Source: Ovis canadensis
Lineage: Eukaryota; Chordata; Mammalia; Artiodactyla; Bovidae
NCBI RefSeq assembly: GCF_042477335.2
Contig: NC_091247.1
Span: 231,273,001 to 231,337,000 of the forward strand
Direction: 5' to 3'
Length of the DNA: 64,000 bases
In this document: in pieces, positions 17,409-28,445 of the stretch
Layout of the letters: each line of letters starts with the position of its first letter
How positions within the stretch are numbered: the stretch's first letter is position 1
Program-made: the position numbers and the translations under genes
Notes under the pieces: model-generated
The model's database searches: none
What the model was told of the DNA's origin: nothing
Seen by the model: only the letters and a program-made list of their open reading frames with translations

Positions 17409-17960
17409 AGCTGAGTGGGGCTAGACGCAGATGCTGGTCCTGCGGCCACATGCTGAGAAGCTTCTCCGTCTCCTCAGTCGCTTTCCCACACCTCTGCAAC
17501 ATTACGCTCAACACCGTGTGCACAGCAGATCTCCACACGCTCCATGAGCTTGTCCTTGCTCTTCAGAATCGTGCCGATGGCGGAATGGCGCACGTTAGGA
17601 GAGCGAGCCATGTCGACCATCTTTTCACCTTGCTCCACTGAGTTACTTCCACTTTTGTTTCCGTCATTGTTTCTTGGCACTTCTTAGCAGTACTAGCTAC
17701 CTCACCCCTGTTTTTCCACTTGCTTCCGGATATCCTGGCCTTGAAATAGGTGCTGCACCGCTGCACTCTATACAGAGCTGCAAAGTGAAGCGCACAAAAG
17801 CACAGCCGCTTGCAGAGGACGCGTGCAGTGGCAGTGCACGCCAGACATGAACCAACGGGACCGGACGTGTGAGCGGGAGCACACGGCTCTGCACGTTCAC
17901 CGCCTGAAGGCTCGTGTATAGGGCACTCACTGTATCTGCCGTGCATCAAGGGCCTCATTT
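17409..17960 (-). mobile_element. Tigger DNA transposon, N-terminal part of transposase
   Basis: The minus strand gives the N-terminal helix-turn-helix/CENP-B-like DNA-binding part: 'SVEQGEKMVDMARSPNVRHS' then 'IGTILKSKDKLME', and 'EETEKLLSMWPQDQH' directly next to the BovB. Together with 14700-16212 this is one element split by the LINE. The outer limit beyond about 17.7 kb is uncertain. Confidence 0.75.
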
Positions 17961-18317
17961 GTCCTTATCTGTGAGACTATGAATCCGAACCTGGGAGCCA
18001 GAACTTCCTCTGTGTTCTCAGGATTATTAGCTACGTACTCAATACGCAGACACTGCAGATTTTCATAACATGGAAGTAAAACTGACTTGGAAACACGTTA
18101 TTAACAAGCCACCTGTCTTCCTGGGAGAACACTGCTTGGGGCCAGAACAAGACAGCACAGAGTCACGCTTTTCCCTATTTTTCATCTTCGTTGATGCAAG
18201 AACTGATAAAACATCACCTAAATAGAGATGAGAACGTCTTGCTGTAGCAACATCCGTCAGTTCCTCAAAGGCTTTCATGTGTCAGAAGCCACATGTTAAT
18301 GTATTGGAGAGAGAAGT
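17961..18317. other. Unassigned, maybe transposon flank
   Basis: AT-richer stretch with a 71-codon minus-strand frame that I do not recognise. It may be the Tigger 5' region or unrelated intergenic DNA. Confidence 0.35.
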
Positions 18318-18416
18318 GACCAGCCCCTCCAGTATTCTTGCCTGAGAAATCCCGTGGATAGAGGAGCCTGGCGGGCCACTGCCCATGGCGTCACAAAGAG
18401 TCGGACAAGACTGAGC
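18318..18416 (-). repeat. Bov-tA SINE fragment, antisense
   Basis: Contains 'ctccagtattcttgcctgag', 'gaggagcctggcgggcc' and 'cacaaagagtcggac', the reverse complement of Bov-tA. Truncated. Confidence 0.85.
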
Positions 18417-18950
18417 ACACACACAGCAAGCACAGCCAGCCCTGTGCTGCGCTGGGTCATTCCGCTGTGTCGGCTCTTCAGACCCCATGGGTCGTCAGCA
18501 CCGTGTGTGTGGATGTCTCAGTGGGAAAGGGCAGTCTGCCCCCTGCAACACCGTCCCGCCCCAGAGGCTGGGTTTGGGGAGGGCGGCCCCCCAATCTGGG
18601 CCAGATGGGCCTGGGGAGGGCGCAGCCCCTGTTATCCACCTCTGTCCAAGCAGGGGCGGACGGGGAGCTCAGAGCCCAGGTCTGGGCGTCACCTCCACAT
18701 CCAGGCCTTCTGGGATGACGGCATCAGAGGGGCTGCTGCCACGTGGGTGCAGGCGCGGGGCCGCCGGCTGCAGCTGTGCCCTCTGTCCCGTGGGAAGGTG
18801 TGGGCCAGCGTTTCCACAGTGCCCACGGGGTCCCGTCACTCACCCACTGTGCTCCAGCGGCAACTCCGCCATGTGCCACGGCCACATGCCCACTCAGAGC
18901 CCACGAGGCCAGGGTTCGCTGCACCAGGCTGACTATAAAGTAAACCAGAA
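18417..18950. other. GC-rich intergenic, nothing recognised
   Basis: Several overlapping long shadow ORFs occur, explained by GC content. No known protein family or repeat is seen. Confidence 0.5.
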
Positions 18951-19158
18951 GGACTTCCCTGGTGGGTCAGTGGTTGAGAATCTTCCTACCAATGCAGGGG
19001 ACACGGATTCAATCCCTGGTTCGGGAGGATCCCACAGGCCACGCGGCAGCTGAGCCCACGCTCTAGAGGCTGAGGTCTGCAACAAGAAAAGCCGCTGCAA
19101 CTAGAAAGGACCCCCCCATGCAGCAATGAAGACCCAGTACAGACCTGAATAAATGATA
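18951..19158 (+). repeat. CHR-type SINE
   Basis: Full-length-looking: 'ggacttccctggtgggtcag' head, 'ggacacggattcaatccctg' B-box region, 'caacaagaaaagccgctgca' and a 3' 'gaagacccagtacag'. Sense orientation. Confidence 0.88.
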
Positions 19159-20130
19159 AGCTACACCAGAGATTGGGTCCCTTTACAGTGGAACTGCTAG
19201 GATGTGTCTAGGAAGTAGCTGCAGAACCAACCAGACATTGCAGGAGAGACACGGAAGATGGGGTGCCCTGTTCACCAGCAGGGTGGCTCAGCTCAGCGCA
19301 GGTTTCCACTGTCCCCATCCTGCAAATGTACACGGAAGAGGAAAGGCCGTGACTACCTGAGTCGTCATGGGGAAAGGAGGGCGCGGGGACCTACCAACCT
19401 CTGGATCGTGCAGAGCCAGTCACAAAAGTGTGCTGCTGTGGGGAAGGGTCAGCCCCTGAGGGGAGGTGTCAGGCTTGGGGGCGGGGGTGGGGGTGGGGGG
19501 GGAGGGTGGGGGGGGTGGGGGCGTTATTTGAAAACAGGCAGCCGAGCCCCCTCAGTGAGCAGCAGACGAGTGAGATGACTTGGCTTGGAAGCCAGGGGCA
19601 GGTGTCATTTGGGAATATTCGTAAATCTTTAAAAGCACAGGCACATAAGAAAGGTTTTGTGTTTTGTTTTTAAAAACTGTGAAGTTAAGTCTTGAACAGG
19701 ATAAACCCTTTCTCTGAACCTCTGGGCAGAGGGTAGGGAATTAGCTCACCGCAGTGACCCAAGGCCTGCAGATACTGGTGTTCACAGCATGCTTGGATGA
19801 ATTACTGAATGCAGCTGAAAGTCCAGCTGCGGTACATATTTCACAAAGACCACGCGTGCATCCTCTTACAATGGCGTGGGTTCCTGCCATGAAGGAGTGG
19901 AGTGAGAAAGTGAGTCTCGAAGGCAGTGGGCATGGGGGTGCGGCTGGGCTCTGCTGGAAAGACAACCCAGGAGGGTGTGCAGGAGCGGTGCCTGAGGGTG
20001 GGTACCGCAGGGTCCGAGTGAAGGGGGATGAAGGTCAGGAAGGTGGCAGGGACCCCGGAGCCTGTGCCAGGAGGCCGGTCTGGAGAATGCGTTTGACAGT
20101 GGCAAAGGGACGGGGTGATAGAGTGGTGGG
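19159..20130. other. Intergenic upstream of PANX2, with a G-rich run
   Basis: No exon recognised. 19475-19525 is a G-rich simple repeat with runs of four to seven G separated by single C, T or A, a strong G-quadruplex candidate. The rest is unassigned. Confidence 0.5.
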
Positions 20131-20952
20131 GTGATAGGTGCCGGGCTGGAGAGGCCTTGGGGCCACGTGGAGGTGTCGCGAGGGGAAAGGAGACGCTCAC
20201 CCAGGCTATGGGTCGGGGTGTGGGCGCCGGGGACGCCGGCTGCAGTGGAGGGGCCGGGAGGAGACGCCCGTAGCGTCCACCTGCCCGCTCCCCGAGCTGG
20301 GAGGGGTGCCAGCCCCCTCCTCTGTGTCCGTAACACCCCGGGTGGGTGGGGGCCTAAGCGCCCACTGTGGCGGCCAGGCATCGGTAGGGAGCGGAGAGGG
20401 ACTCCGGGAGGCGGGCGGCGGACCCCTCTCCGCCGGTCGGGCGGCTCCCGGACGCGGGGCTGGAAGAGGGGGGCCCGGGACGCCGCAGGTCTTCCCGCGT
20501 TTCGCCCGCGTGCCGCCGCCCCAGCGCCCCGGGAGAGGGGAACCACCCCACCCGCTCGGCCTTTCCCTCTTTCCCACCCTGAGTAGGCGGAGGGACCAGT
20601 CATTGTTCATTCATTTTATTTCATTTAAATATTTTTTGCTAAGTCATCGCCGGCGCCGCATCTGCGTGCGGGGGTGGGGGGTGGGAGGCGGAGCTACGCC
20701 GCGAGTCGCCGCAGGTAAACAGCCCCCTCCCCGCGGCGGGACCGCAGCCGCCGCCCGCCGCTGGGGGCGGGGGTCCCGCCGCCGCCCCCGCCGGAAGGAC
20801 GCGCCGGGGCTGCAGCCGAGGCGGGGGCGGCGGCCCCTGCGCCTCCCGCAGCCCGCGCCGGCCCGGGCGGCCCGACCCCTGCCCGGGGGGCGGCGGCGGA
20901 GCGCCCCCCGCCCCCGCCGCGGGCCCCGCGCCCCGGGTCCTCCGCGCCCCCC
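20131..20952 (+). promoter_or_regulatory. PANX2 CpG-island promoter and 5' UTR
   Basis: CpG-dense DNA begins near 20150 and runs through PANX2 exon 1. A short AT-rich notch at about 20600-20640 splits it. The dense GC block 20645-20952 directly before the ATG is the likely 5' UTR and core promoter. No TATA box is seen in a sensible place, as is usual for such islands. The transcription start is not determined. Confidence 0.6.
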
Positions 20953-23900
20953 ATGCACCACCTCCTGGAGCCGTCCACGGACATGGCGACGGCGCTGCTG
21001 GCCGGGGAGAAGCTGCGCGAGCTGATCCTGCCCGGTGCGCAGGACGACAAGGCGGGCGCGCTGGCCGCGCTGCTGCTGCAGCTCAAGCTGGAGCTGCCGT
21101 TTGACCGCGTGGTCACCATCGGCACCGTGCTCGTCCCCATCCTGCTGGTCACCCTGGTCTTCACCAAGAACTTCGCAGGTGAGGCCAGAGGCTAGTGGCG
21201 GAAAGGGCAGAGGCACTCTGGGGTCTCCCTGGCTGACCCAGCCGCCGCGGGCCTCCTCGCTGGGGCCCGCAGTGGGCGCGGTGCCCCGCGTCTCCCGGCA
21301 GAGCCCGTGCAGGTGTCGCGGGGCGCTGGGGCTACCTTCCCATGTTTCTCCTCGCTGGATTGATTTTACCTTCCCTTGGTTCACACTGGGTGGAGGGGTG
21401 CTGCGGTCTAGGCATTGAGGAGACATGGGATCTGGCCTGGAAGAGGGGGGACTAGGAGGCGGAGTGGGCAGGGTCTGAGAGGAGAAGGAGTGGCCAGGTG
21501 AGGACCGGGAAAGGAGGCTGCAGGTGATGAGACCTGGGAACACCGAAAACGGCTGCTGGGCGGGGTCCTGGGCCAGGTGCGAAGACCCTGTGAAGTGGGC
21601 AGATTCGAGTCCAGGGCCCAGGGATGCTCCGGCCACTGGGAGCCTGGGTCGGTCTTGGGAAGAGGCCCACCAAGCAGGCAGGGCCTGGAGGAGCAGGCAG
21701 TGGCGGCAGTGGACCACCCTGGCCTCAGCAGGAGGCTGAGCCTGGGAGGCTGATGTGGGGAGGAGAGGGCAGGGACCACGGCAGTGTGCACATGACGAGC
21801 GGTCAGAGGCTCAGGTCTGCAGATGTCCTGCTTGGACTCAGTGTCGGGGCGCTGAGGGCCTTCTGAGGAGAAGTGACCCCAGGTGAAGCGGGGCAGGGGA
21901 GGGGTGGGGTCCTGGGGCCACCGTCCTCCCTGGGGGCCACGGGGGTAGGTGGGTGGGAGACAGGAGACAGCACCCCCACCCCGGGTCTGGCTGGCAAGCG
22001 GTCTCAGGGTCCAGATGTCCAGGGAGGCCTCTGGGCACCCATCAGCCCGCGGCTGAGAGGGCCCTGGGGTAGAAGGGTGGAGCAGCTCTCCCTGAGGGAT
22101 GCAGACAGACAGCTTTCTCGAAGGCCTCTCCTTCAGGGGTCCCTGTAACCAGGGCGGACGCTGCTCAGGCTGCCTCCTCCGACCCCCAGGCAGGGCGCAC
22201 CCACACCCACACTCTCAGACATTCCCGGTCCCTCGCGACCTCGGCACCGAGTCACCACCCTCTGCAGGGTTTGAGCCCGGGGGTGGGGGGTGTCCTGCTG
22301 CAGCCAGAAGGATCCTTGTCCCACCCACCGGGGCCCAGCTGGGCCAGGGGGACCCAGTGCCCAGACCCTCACTTGCTGCCCTGGTGTGTGGGGGGGTCCA
22401 CCCTATCTGCCTGTTGGAGACTGGGTGAGTGCATGCTGGATGTCCGGCTCATGGTGAGGAGCCGGCCAGACGGGACCTCCCTACACCAAGGCCTGTGCGC
22501 GTCCCCCACCTGGAGGGCGGCTGATGGCGGGGAGACCCGCATGGCTCCGCAGATGCCGCCCACCCTTTAGACCTGCTCTGTGACGGACGGAGGGGACAGC
22601 CAGGGGCATAGCTGAGCAAGAGGACCACTAGGAGAGGAGTTGGAGGGTCGCCAGTTTCTCCAGGGGCTTTTCCAATGGCTCCGTGGCAAAGAATCTGCCT
22701 GCCAGCGCAGGAGACACAGGAGATGAGGGTTGGCTCCCTGGGTGGGGAAGATCTCCTGGAGGAGGGCATGGCAACCCACTCCAGTATGCTTGCCTGGAGA
22801 ATCCCATGGACAGAGGAGCCTGGCGGGCTGTAGTCCACGGGGTCGCAAAGAGTCGGACACGACTGAGCACGCAGCACAGAACGGGTTCTCCAGACGTCAC
22901 GTGGGCTCTGGGCAGAGGGGACCAACACCTGCCTTCTCCTAAACAGCCGAATACAGCCAGCTCTGGTTTCACTGTGCTTTGCAGATACTGCGTTTCTCAC
23001 AATTTGAAGGTTTATGACAACGCCGTATCAAGTCATTTATCCAATAGCATTTGCTCAATTCACATCTGTGCTGCATTTTTGCAATTCTCACACTATTTCA
23101 AAGTTTTCATTATTAATATATTTGTTAAGGTGATCTGTGCGCGGTGATCTTTGATGTTACTATTGCAAAATGGTTACGACTCACTGAAGGCTCCGATGAT
23201 GCAGAGCATTTTTTTAGCAATAAAGTGTTCTTAAGGTATGTACGTTGCTTTCTAGACATGCAGATAGTATGCAGATATAGACTACAGTGTATAAACACTT
23301 TTACATGCACTGGAAAAAAAATGTGTGACTTGCTTTAGCAAGGCATCTGGAGCCAAACCTGCAATGTCTCCGAGGTGCCCGCAGGTGGGCAGGGTCTCCA
23401 AGGATACTAGGGCGCCCAGGGGCTGGGAGGACCCTGGCCCACGGTGCCGTCCTCCGGAATGGTGCACTTTGCGAGCTGGCTGTGTCTCGGGTCCCCGACA
23501 TACACCTGTGCAGACACCGCCGTGCCTGAGTGCCCAGTGCTCAGGCTCTGTGGCCCAGCAGTTTCCGCACCCCCCGCCCCAGAGTCCAGCCCAGGTCCCT
23601 GGCCCCTGCGGGTCGAGTCGGGACACGTGGCCGCTGCTCCTCCAGGGCAGGGTCACTGAGACGTGTGCGTGCCACACGTGGTCCCTGCTGGGTGGGGTCT
23701 GCTTCGCAGGAGCAGGAGGGAGGGGGAAGGACAGAGATTGGGCGCTGGGCTGGGCCTCCCCTGAGCTGGAGCCCCATCCCCTCCCTCCTGGCAGGCAGGG
23801 CTGGTGGCGGGCATGAGAGGACCTGGGGTGGGGGCCCTGCCTCGGTGCACGGAAGGGCTCAGCTCCCCTGTGCCTGCAGCACCACGGCCACAGGAGAGGT

Positions 23901-26900
23901 CTCCTCGTCCCCTGGGGCCTGGCTGGGGCCTGGACTGGGGGACCGCCCCCCAGGGTCCCTTTCCCCCAGTGGAGAGCATCTCCTGGCCTGGAGTTGGCTG
24001 TAAGGACAAAAGTAAGTGACTGAAATGCTGTTTTCTCAACCGCAAGGGGGCTCCTGCACCTTCCCCATGCTCTCAGAGCCTGACTCACCACCAGGCCCCA
24101 AACCTGTGTCCTGACCCGCCCCCACCCCCAGTGCCCCCGCCTCAGCGCCATCCCTGAGCCCGCTAGCCCGCGCCCCTCCTGCCCCCAGGCCCCTAACTCT
24201 CCAGCGCCCACCAGGTGCAGTCCAAAGTCCACATGCCCAGAATGAGCTGTGGGCCCTGCTCTGGCGATGCTGAGGCCCGAGGCCTCCAGGATGGTGCCAG
24301 GCTGAGACGGGGCGGCGGTGGTCTGAGGCTGCGCATGTGAGAGGGAGGCAGCCTCCGTGGGCTGGGCCAAGGCGCCTACAAGGGTGTTTGTGCCCGTGGG
24401 GTAGCCAGCCCCTTGGCCCCTGGGAGTCACTGGCAGTGACCAGCTGCCTCCCCAGTCAAGGGCCAGCTTCGTGCAGCAGGCCTTGGGGTGGGGGGCCTGC
24501 ACAGACAGACGAGCGCGCGGGTCCCCACTGCTTCTGGTCTGCGTCTCCTGGGCTGAGAGGCTTAAGCTGGGGCAGAGGGGGACTGAACGGCCCGCCCCGG
24601 GGCTCTTCAGCTGAGGGGAGGGGTGTGCCTGCTGCGTCCAGGTTGGGGCGCGCACCTCCTGCCAGTGGGATGCTGCCCTCTAGGCGAGGGGCCCCGGGCG
24701 CTGGCGCCTGCAAGAGGGCACACCCTGGCTGGAGCCCAGCCTGATAGTGCAGTGACCCGGCCTTCAGGGCTCAGACCACCCTGCCCTGAGGACGGCGCTG
24801 AGGCGGCCAAGACCTGCCCTCTGGGAGACCTGGGCTGTGGTCTGCGCCTGTCCTCACCTGGGGAACAGTTCTTCCTGCATTTGGGGCTTCCTGCGTTCGG
24901 GGCGGAGCTGTCACCCTCGCGTGTTGGGTGGTCCCTGGGGTCTGGGTGACGACTCCTTCCTGTCTGATCTCTGGAGTGGCTCCCCTGCCCACTCAGTGTC
25001 CAGGGACCTCAGGCCTGCCCTGCCCCGGGACGGTGGGTCTTGGGAGGACGCCCCTCACCTCTCACAGGCAGGCAGCACCGCTTCCGCTTTTCTTCAGTCA
25101 TGCCCCTGTAACCTCTGGCCAGGGAGGACTCGCCCAGGACACCTGCCCTTCTCAGGATGGGTGGTGGTGCCAGGCCCCGGGCTGTGTGCCCTGCGCCCCT
25201 GGCTCTGGACTCTGCCCTGTGTGCTGGGGTGGTGGCACCTGGAGGGAGGCCTGAGGTTCCAAGTGCAGATCTCTGCCCCCCAGGTGAACAGGGCTGTACC
25301 CTCCACCCCCAAGGGAAAGGTGACTGCAGTGGGGGGGGGGGCGGGAGGTGGTGTAGGAGGAGACCCCACGGGACACAGCAGAGACGGGGAAGGGGGCTCC
25401 TGCGCGGCAGGCCGGGAGGGGTGCGATGCCCCAGCGCCTTCTCCTCTCTGCCCCCAGAGGAGCCCATTTACTGCTACACGCCGCACAACTTCACCCGCGA
25501 CCAGGCGCTGTATGCCCGCGGCTACTGCTGGACGGAGCTGCGGGACGCGCTGCCCGGCGTGGACGCCAGCCTGTGGCCGTCGCTGTTCGAGCACAAGCTG
25601 CTGCCCTACTCGCTGCTGGCCTTCGCGGCGATCATGTATGTGCCCGCGCTGGGCTGGGAGTTCCTGGCGTCCACGCGCCTCACCTCCGAGCTCAACTTCC
25701 TGCTGCAGGAGATCGACAACTGCTACCACCGGGCGGCCGAGGGCCGCGCGCCCAAGATCGAGAAGCAGATCCAGTCCAAGGGCCCGGGCATCACGGAGCG
25801 CGAGCGGCGCGAGATCATCGAGAACGCGGAGAAGGAGAAGAGCCCCGAGCAGAACCTGTTCGAGAAGTACCTGGAGCGCCGCGGCCGCAGCAACTTCCTG
25901 GCCAAGCTCTACCTGGCGCGGCACCTGCTCATCCTGCTGCTCAGCGTGGCGCCCATCTCCTACCTGTGCACCTACTACGCCACGCAGAAGCAGAACGAGT
26001 TCACCTGCGCGCTGGGCGCCGCCCCGGGGGGCGGCCCGGCCGTGCGCGTCAGCTGCAAGCTGCCGTCGGTGCAGCTGCAGCGCATCGTGGCCGGCGTGGA
26101 CGTCGTTCTCCTCTGCGCCATGAACCTCGTCATCCTGGTCAACCTCACGCACCTCTTCATCTTCCGGAAGAGCAACTTCGTCTTCGACAAGCTGCACAAG
26201 GTGGGCATCAAGACGCGCCGGCAGTGGCGCCGCTCGCAGTTCTGCGACATCAACATCCTGGCCATGTTCTGCAACGAGAACCGGGACCACATCAAGTCGC
26301 TCAACCGGCTGGACTTCATCACCAACGAGAGCGACCTCATGTACGACAACGTGGTGCGGCAGCTGCTGGCGGCGCTCGCGCAGTCCAACCACGACGCCAC
26401 GCCCACCGTGCGCGACGCGGGCGTGCAGACCGTGGACCCCAGCGCCAACCCCGCCGAGCCCGACGGCGAGGCCGAGCCGCCCGTGGTCAAGCGGCCGCGC
26501 AAGAAGATGAAGTGGATTCCCAGCAGCAACCCGCTGCCCCAGCCCTTCAAGGAGCCGCTGGCCATCATGCGCGTGGAGAACAGCAAGGCCGAGAAGCCCA
26601 AGCCCGTGCGCCGCAAGACGGCCACGGACACCCTGATCGCGCCGCTGCTGGACGCGGGCGCGCGCGCCGCGCACCATTACAAGGGCGGCGGGGGCGACGC
26701 GGGGCCCGCGGCCGACAAGAAGCATGCCCGCCACTTCTCCCTGGACGTGCACCCCTACATCCTGGGCACCAAAAAGGCCAAGGCCGAGGCCGTGCCCGCC
26801 GCGCTGCCGGCCTCCCGGAGTCAAGAAGGCGGCTTCCTGTCCCAGGCGGACGAATGCGGGCTGGGCCTGACAGCGGTGCCCGCGGCAGGTAGGGGCCGGC

Positions 26901-27578
26901 AGGGCGGGGGCGGGGGACCGTGAGCGCGGGCTCAGGATTGTGCCATCCGGGTGGAAATGGGGACAGGCAGGGGAGCCAGGTGCGGGCATGACCCCAGGCG
27001 GCTCCCTCGCCCCAGGGCCCCGGGAAGCAGCCGCGATGAAGGGCCGGGGGGCACACGGTGAGGTTGCTCAGCTCCTGGACAAGGTTCTGGAAACTGGCGC
27101 CCCTGCTCCCGGGGCAGCCAGGGTCCGACCAGGCAGGCCCGGGTGCTGGGGAACGTCGGCGCTCCAGGAGCGGGGCGGGCAGGGCGCGCAGGGGGCGGGG
27201 TCTGCAGGCGCCCTCTGCTCTGGGCTGTTTGCAGATGCGCCGCTCCCAGAGGAGGAGGCCCTGTACTCAGCAGAGCCAGCCCGGGGCGTGCTGCCCCCCG
27301 GGGGCCCGTTTCACGTCTGCTCGCCCCCCGCCGCCCCTGCCACCGCCCCTCTGTCGCCAGCCAGCCTGGGCAAGCCTGACCCACTTGCCATCCTGAGCCG
27401 CAACGCCACCCACCCTCTGCTGCACATCAGCACCCTGTACGAGGCCCGGGAAGAGGAGGACGGGGCCCCGAGAGCCCCCCAGGACGTGGGCAGCCTCATC
27501 ACCATCCCTCCACCACAGCAGATTCTCATCGCCACCTTCGACGAGCCGAGGACAGTAGTGAGTACCGTGGAGTTCTGA
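20953..27578 (+). CDS. PANX2: PANX2, pannexin-2 large-pore channel protein
   Basis: Coding exons 20953-21178, 25458-26888 and 27235-27578; phases close, giving 666 codons plus TGA (human about 677). The start 'MHHLLEPSTDMATALLAGEK' matches the family. Pannexin-2 forms heptameric large-pore channels and is strongest in brain, with intracellular and ER-mitochondria contact localisation reported. Seen: first membrane span around residues 52-72 ('VTIGTVLVPILLVTLVF'), sequon N86 in 'HNFT', extracellular cysteines near residues 81 and 98, second span 'LLAFAAIMYVPALGW', third span 'LLILLLSVAPISYLCTYY', a second extracellular cysteine pair ('FTCALG', 'VSCKL'), and fourth span 'VVLLCAMNLVILVNL'. A long cytosolic tail follows, ending 'DEPRTVVSTVEF' as in the family. 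Most of the protein sits in one 1431-bp exon with extreme third-position GC. The Pro/Ala-rich tail segment before 'DKKHARHFSLDVHP' seems shorter than in human, which accounts for the length difference. Confidence 0.97.
21179..22670 (+). other. PANX2 intron 1, first part
   Basis: GC-rich intronic DNA with no recognised repeat or exon. The donor is 'gtgagg' at 21179. Confidence 0.6.
22674..22877 (-). repeat. Bov-tA SINE, antisense, in PANX2 intron 1
   Basis: Reverse complement of Bov-tA: 'caaagaatctgcctgccag', 'caacccactccagtatgctt', 'gcaaagagtcggacacgact'. Nearly full length. Confidence 0.92.
22953..23383 (+). mobile_element. Internally deleted Tigger1-type DNA transposon (non-autonomous)
   Basis: About 430 bp. 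The left end 'cactgtgctttgcagatact' and 'aaatttgaaggtttatgacaa'-like blocks match the Tigger1 5' region. The right half ('gcaataaagtgttctta', 'actacagtgtataaacactt') and the end 'cctgcaatgtctccgaggtg' match the Tigger1 3' terminal repeat. The transposase gene between them is missing. A TA dinucleotide precedes the left end, as expected for Tigger target sites. This is an ancient eutherian repeat in PANX2 intron 1. Confidence 0.8.
23384..25457 (+). other. PANX2 intron 1, last part
   Basis: GC-rich, no recognised repeat apart from a short poly-G run at about 25331-25341. The acceptor before 25458 is 'ctctgcccccag'. Open frames run into exon 2, but family similarity starts exactly at the acceptor. 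Confidence 0.6.
26889..27234 (+). other. PANX2 intron 2
   Basis: 346-bp GC-rich intron with donor 'gtaggg' and acceptor 'ctgtttgcag'. Nothing else is visible. Confidence 0.85.
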
Positions 27579-28445
27579 GGGCCGGGGCTGCCCGCGCGGC
27601 TGCATGACCGCGCCCCAGGCAGAGGCAGCCTCGCTTTGCCCGGCACTGCCCACGCGCCCCGGCCTCCCGCCCGCATGCCACGGGGCTCAGCACCTTTCCC
27701 CTCCCCGGCCCCCTGGATGGCATCAGGGTGCTGGCTGGGTCCGGGGCTGGGCAGGACTCCGTGGAGCCCTGCGCCCAAAGGCCCAGAGCTTCCCCCTCCC
27801 CCCAACATCAGGCGCTCCGCTGTGAGATGAAGAATTTATTTTTTTAGTTGATTCTGTTTGGGGCCTGGGATGCTGGCCTGTGAGGGGCCGGGAGGTGGCA
27901 GGATGACTCAGGGGGGCGCGGGGGGTGGGGTGGCACCTCAGCCTCGAGCGCCCCTGCAGGGATGGGCGCCCTGGTGGGAGGGGCCGGGGCCCCTCCAGTC
28001 AAAGGTCAACATGCACTTTCTCCTCATACCCCGACACCTGTCCTTTATTTTACTATGGTTACTGTAACTAGCGAGTACGTTTATATCCGGCGGCTTCGGA
28101 TGCCTTTAAATCAAAGGATGTCGTGCGTGTGACTGTGCAAGCGTGCGTCCAGAGAGCAAGGTGCCAGCGTGCCAGCGGGTGTGTGCGTGAGCCGGCAAGT
28201 GTGGAGCGTGTGCGTGAGTGAGCGTGGGGTGAGGCTGGTGAGGGCAGGAATCCAACGCAATAACCACGTCCCCTCCAGGCCACCAGCCCCCCACACCCCC
28301 CTCCCCCGGCCCCCGCCCGAGCGACCCCGGCGGTCTGTGGGAGCCGCGGGCTGGCGTGGGCGGGGCTCCCTGTTACCTCAGCCACGGTGACATCGTGACA
28401 GTGTTAACAAGGTACCCAGCATATCAATAAAGATTATTCTGATAC
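27579..28445 (+). other. PANX2 3' UTR
   Basis: About 0.85 kb from the TGA to the polyA signal. It includes an AT-rich patch at 27828-27850 ('gaatttatttttttagttg') and a low-GC patch at about 28010-28130 that stand out against GC-rich surroundings and may be regulatory. Confidence 0.65.
28426..28431 (+). terminator. PANX2 polyadenylation signal AATAAA
   Basis: Canonical hexamer in 'tatcaataaagattattctg', followed downstream by T- and GT-containing sequence. It is the first good signal after the PANX2 stop. Confidence 0.8.

Noticed and set aside
20644-21717. 357-codon minus-strand ORF over the PANX2 CpG island
   Set aside because: Arg/Pro/Ala-rich GC shadow; the real exon lies on the opposite strand.
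25094-26989. 631-codon minus-strand ORF and 488-codon + frame-shifted ORF over PANX2 exon 2
   Set aside because: They are shadows of the GC3-rich PANX2 frame. The amino-acid composition is low-complexity (His, Gln, Arg, Ala) and they have no splice or family support.
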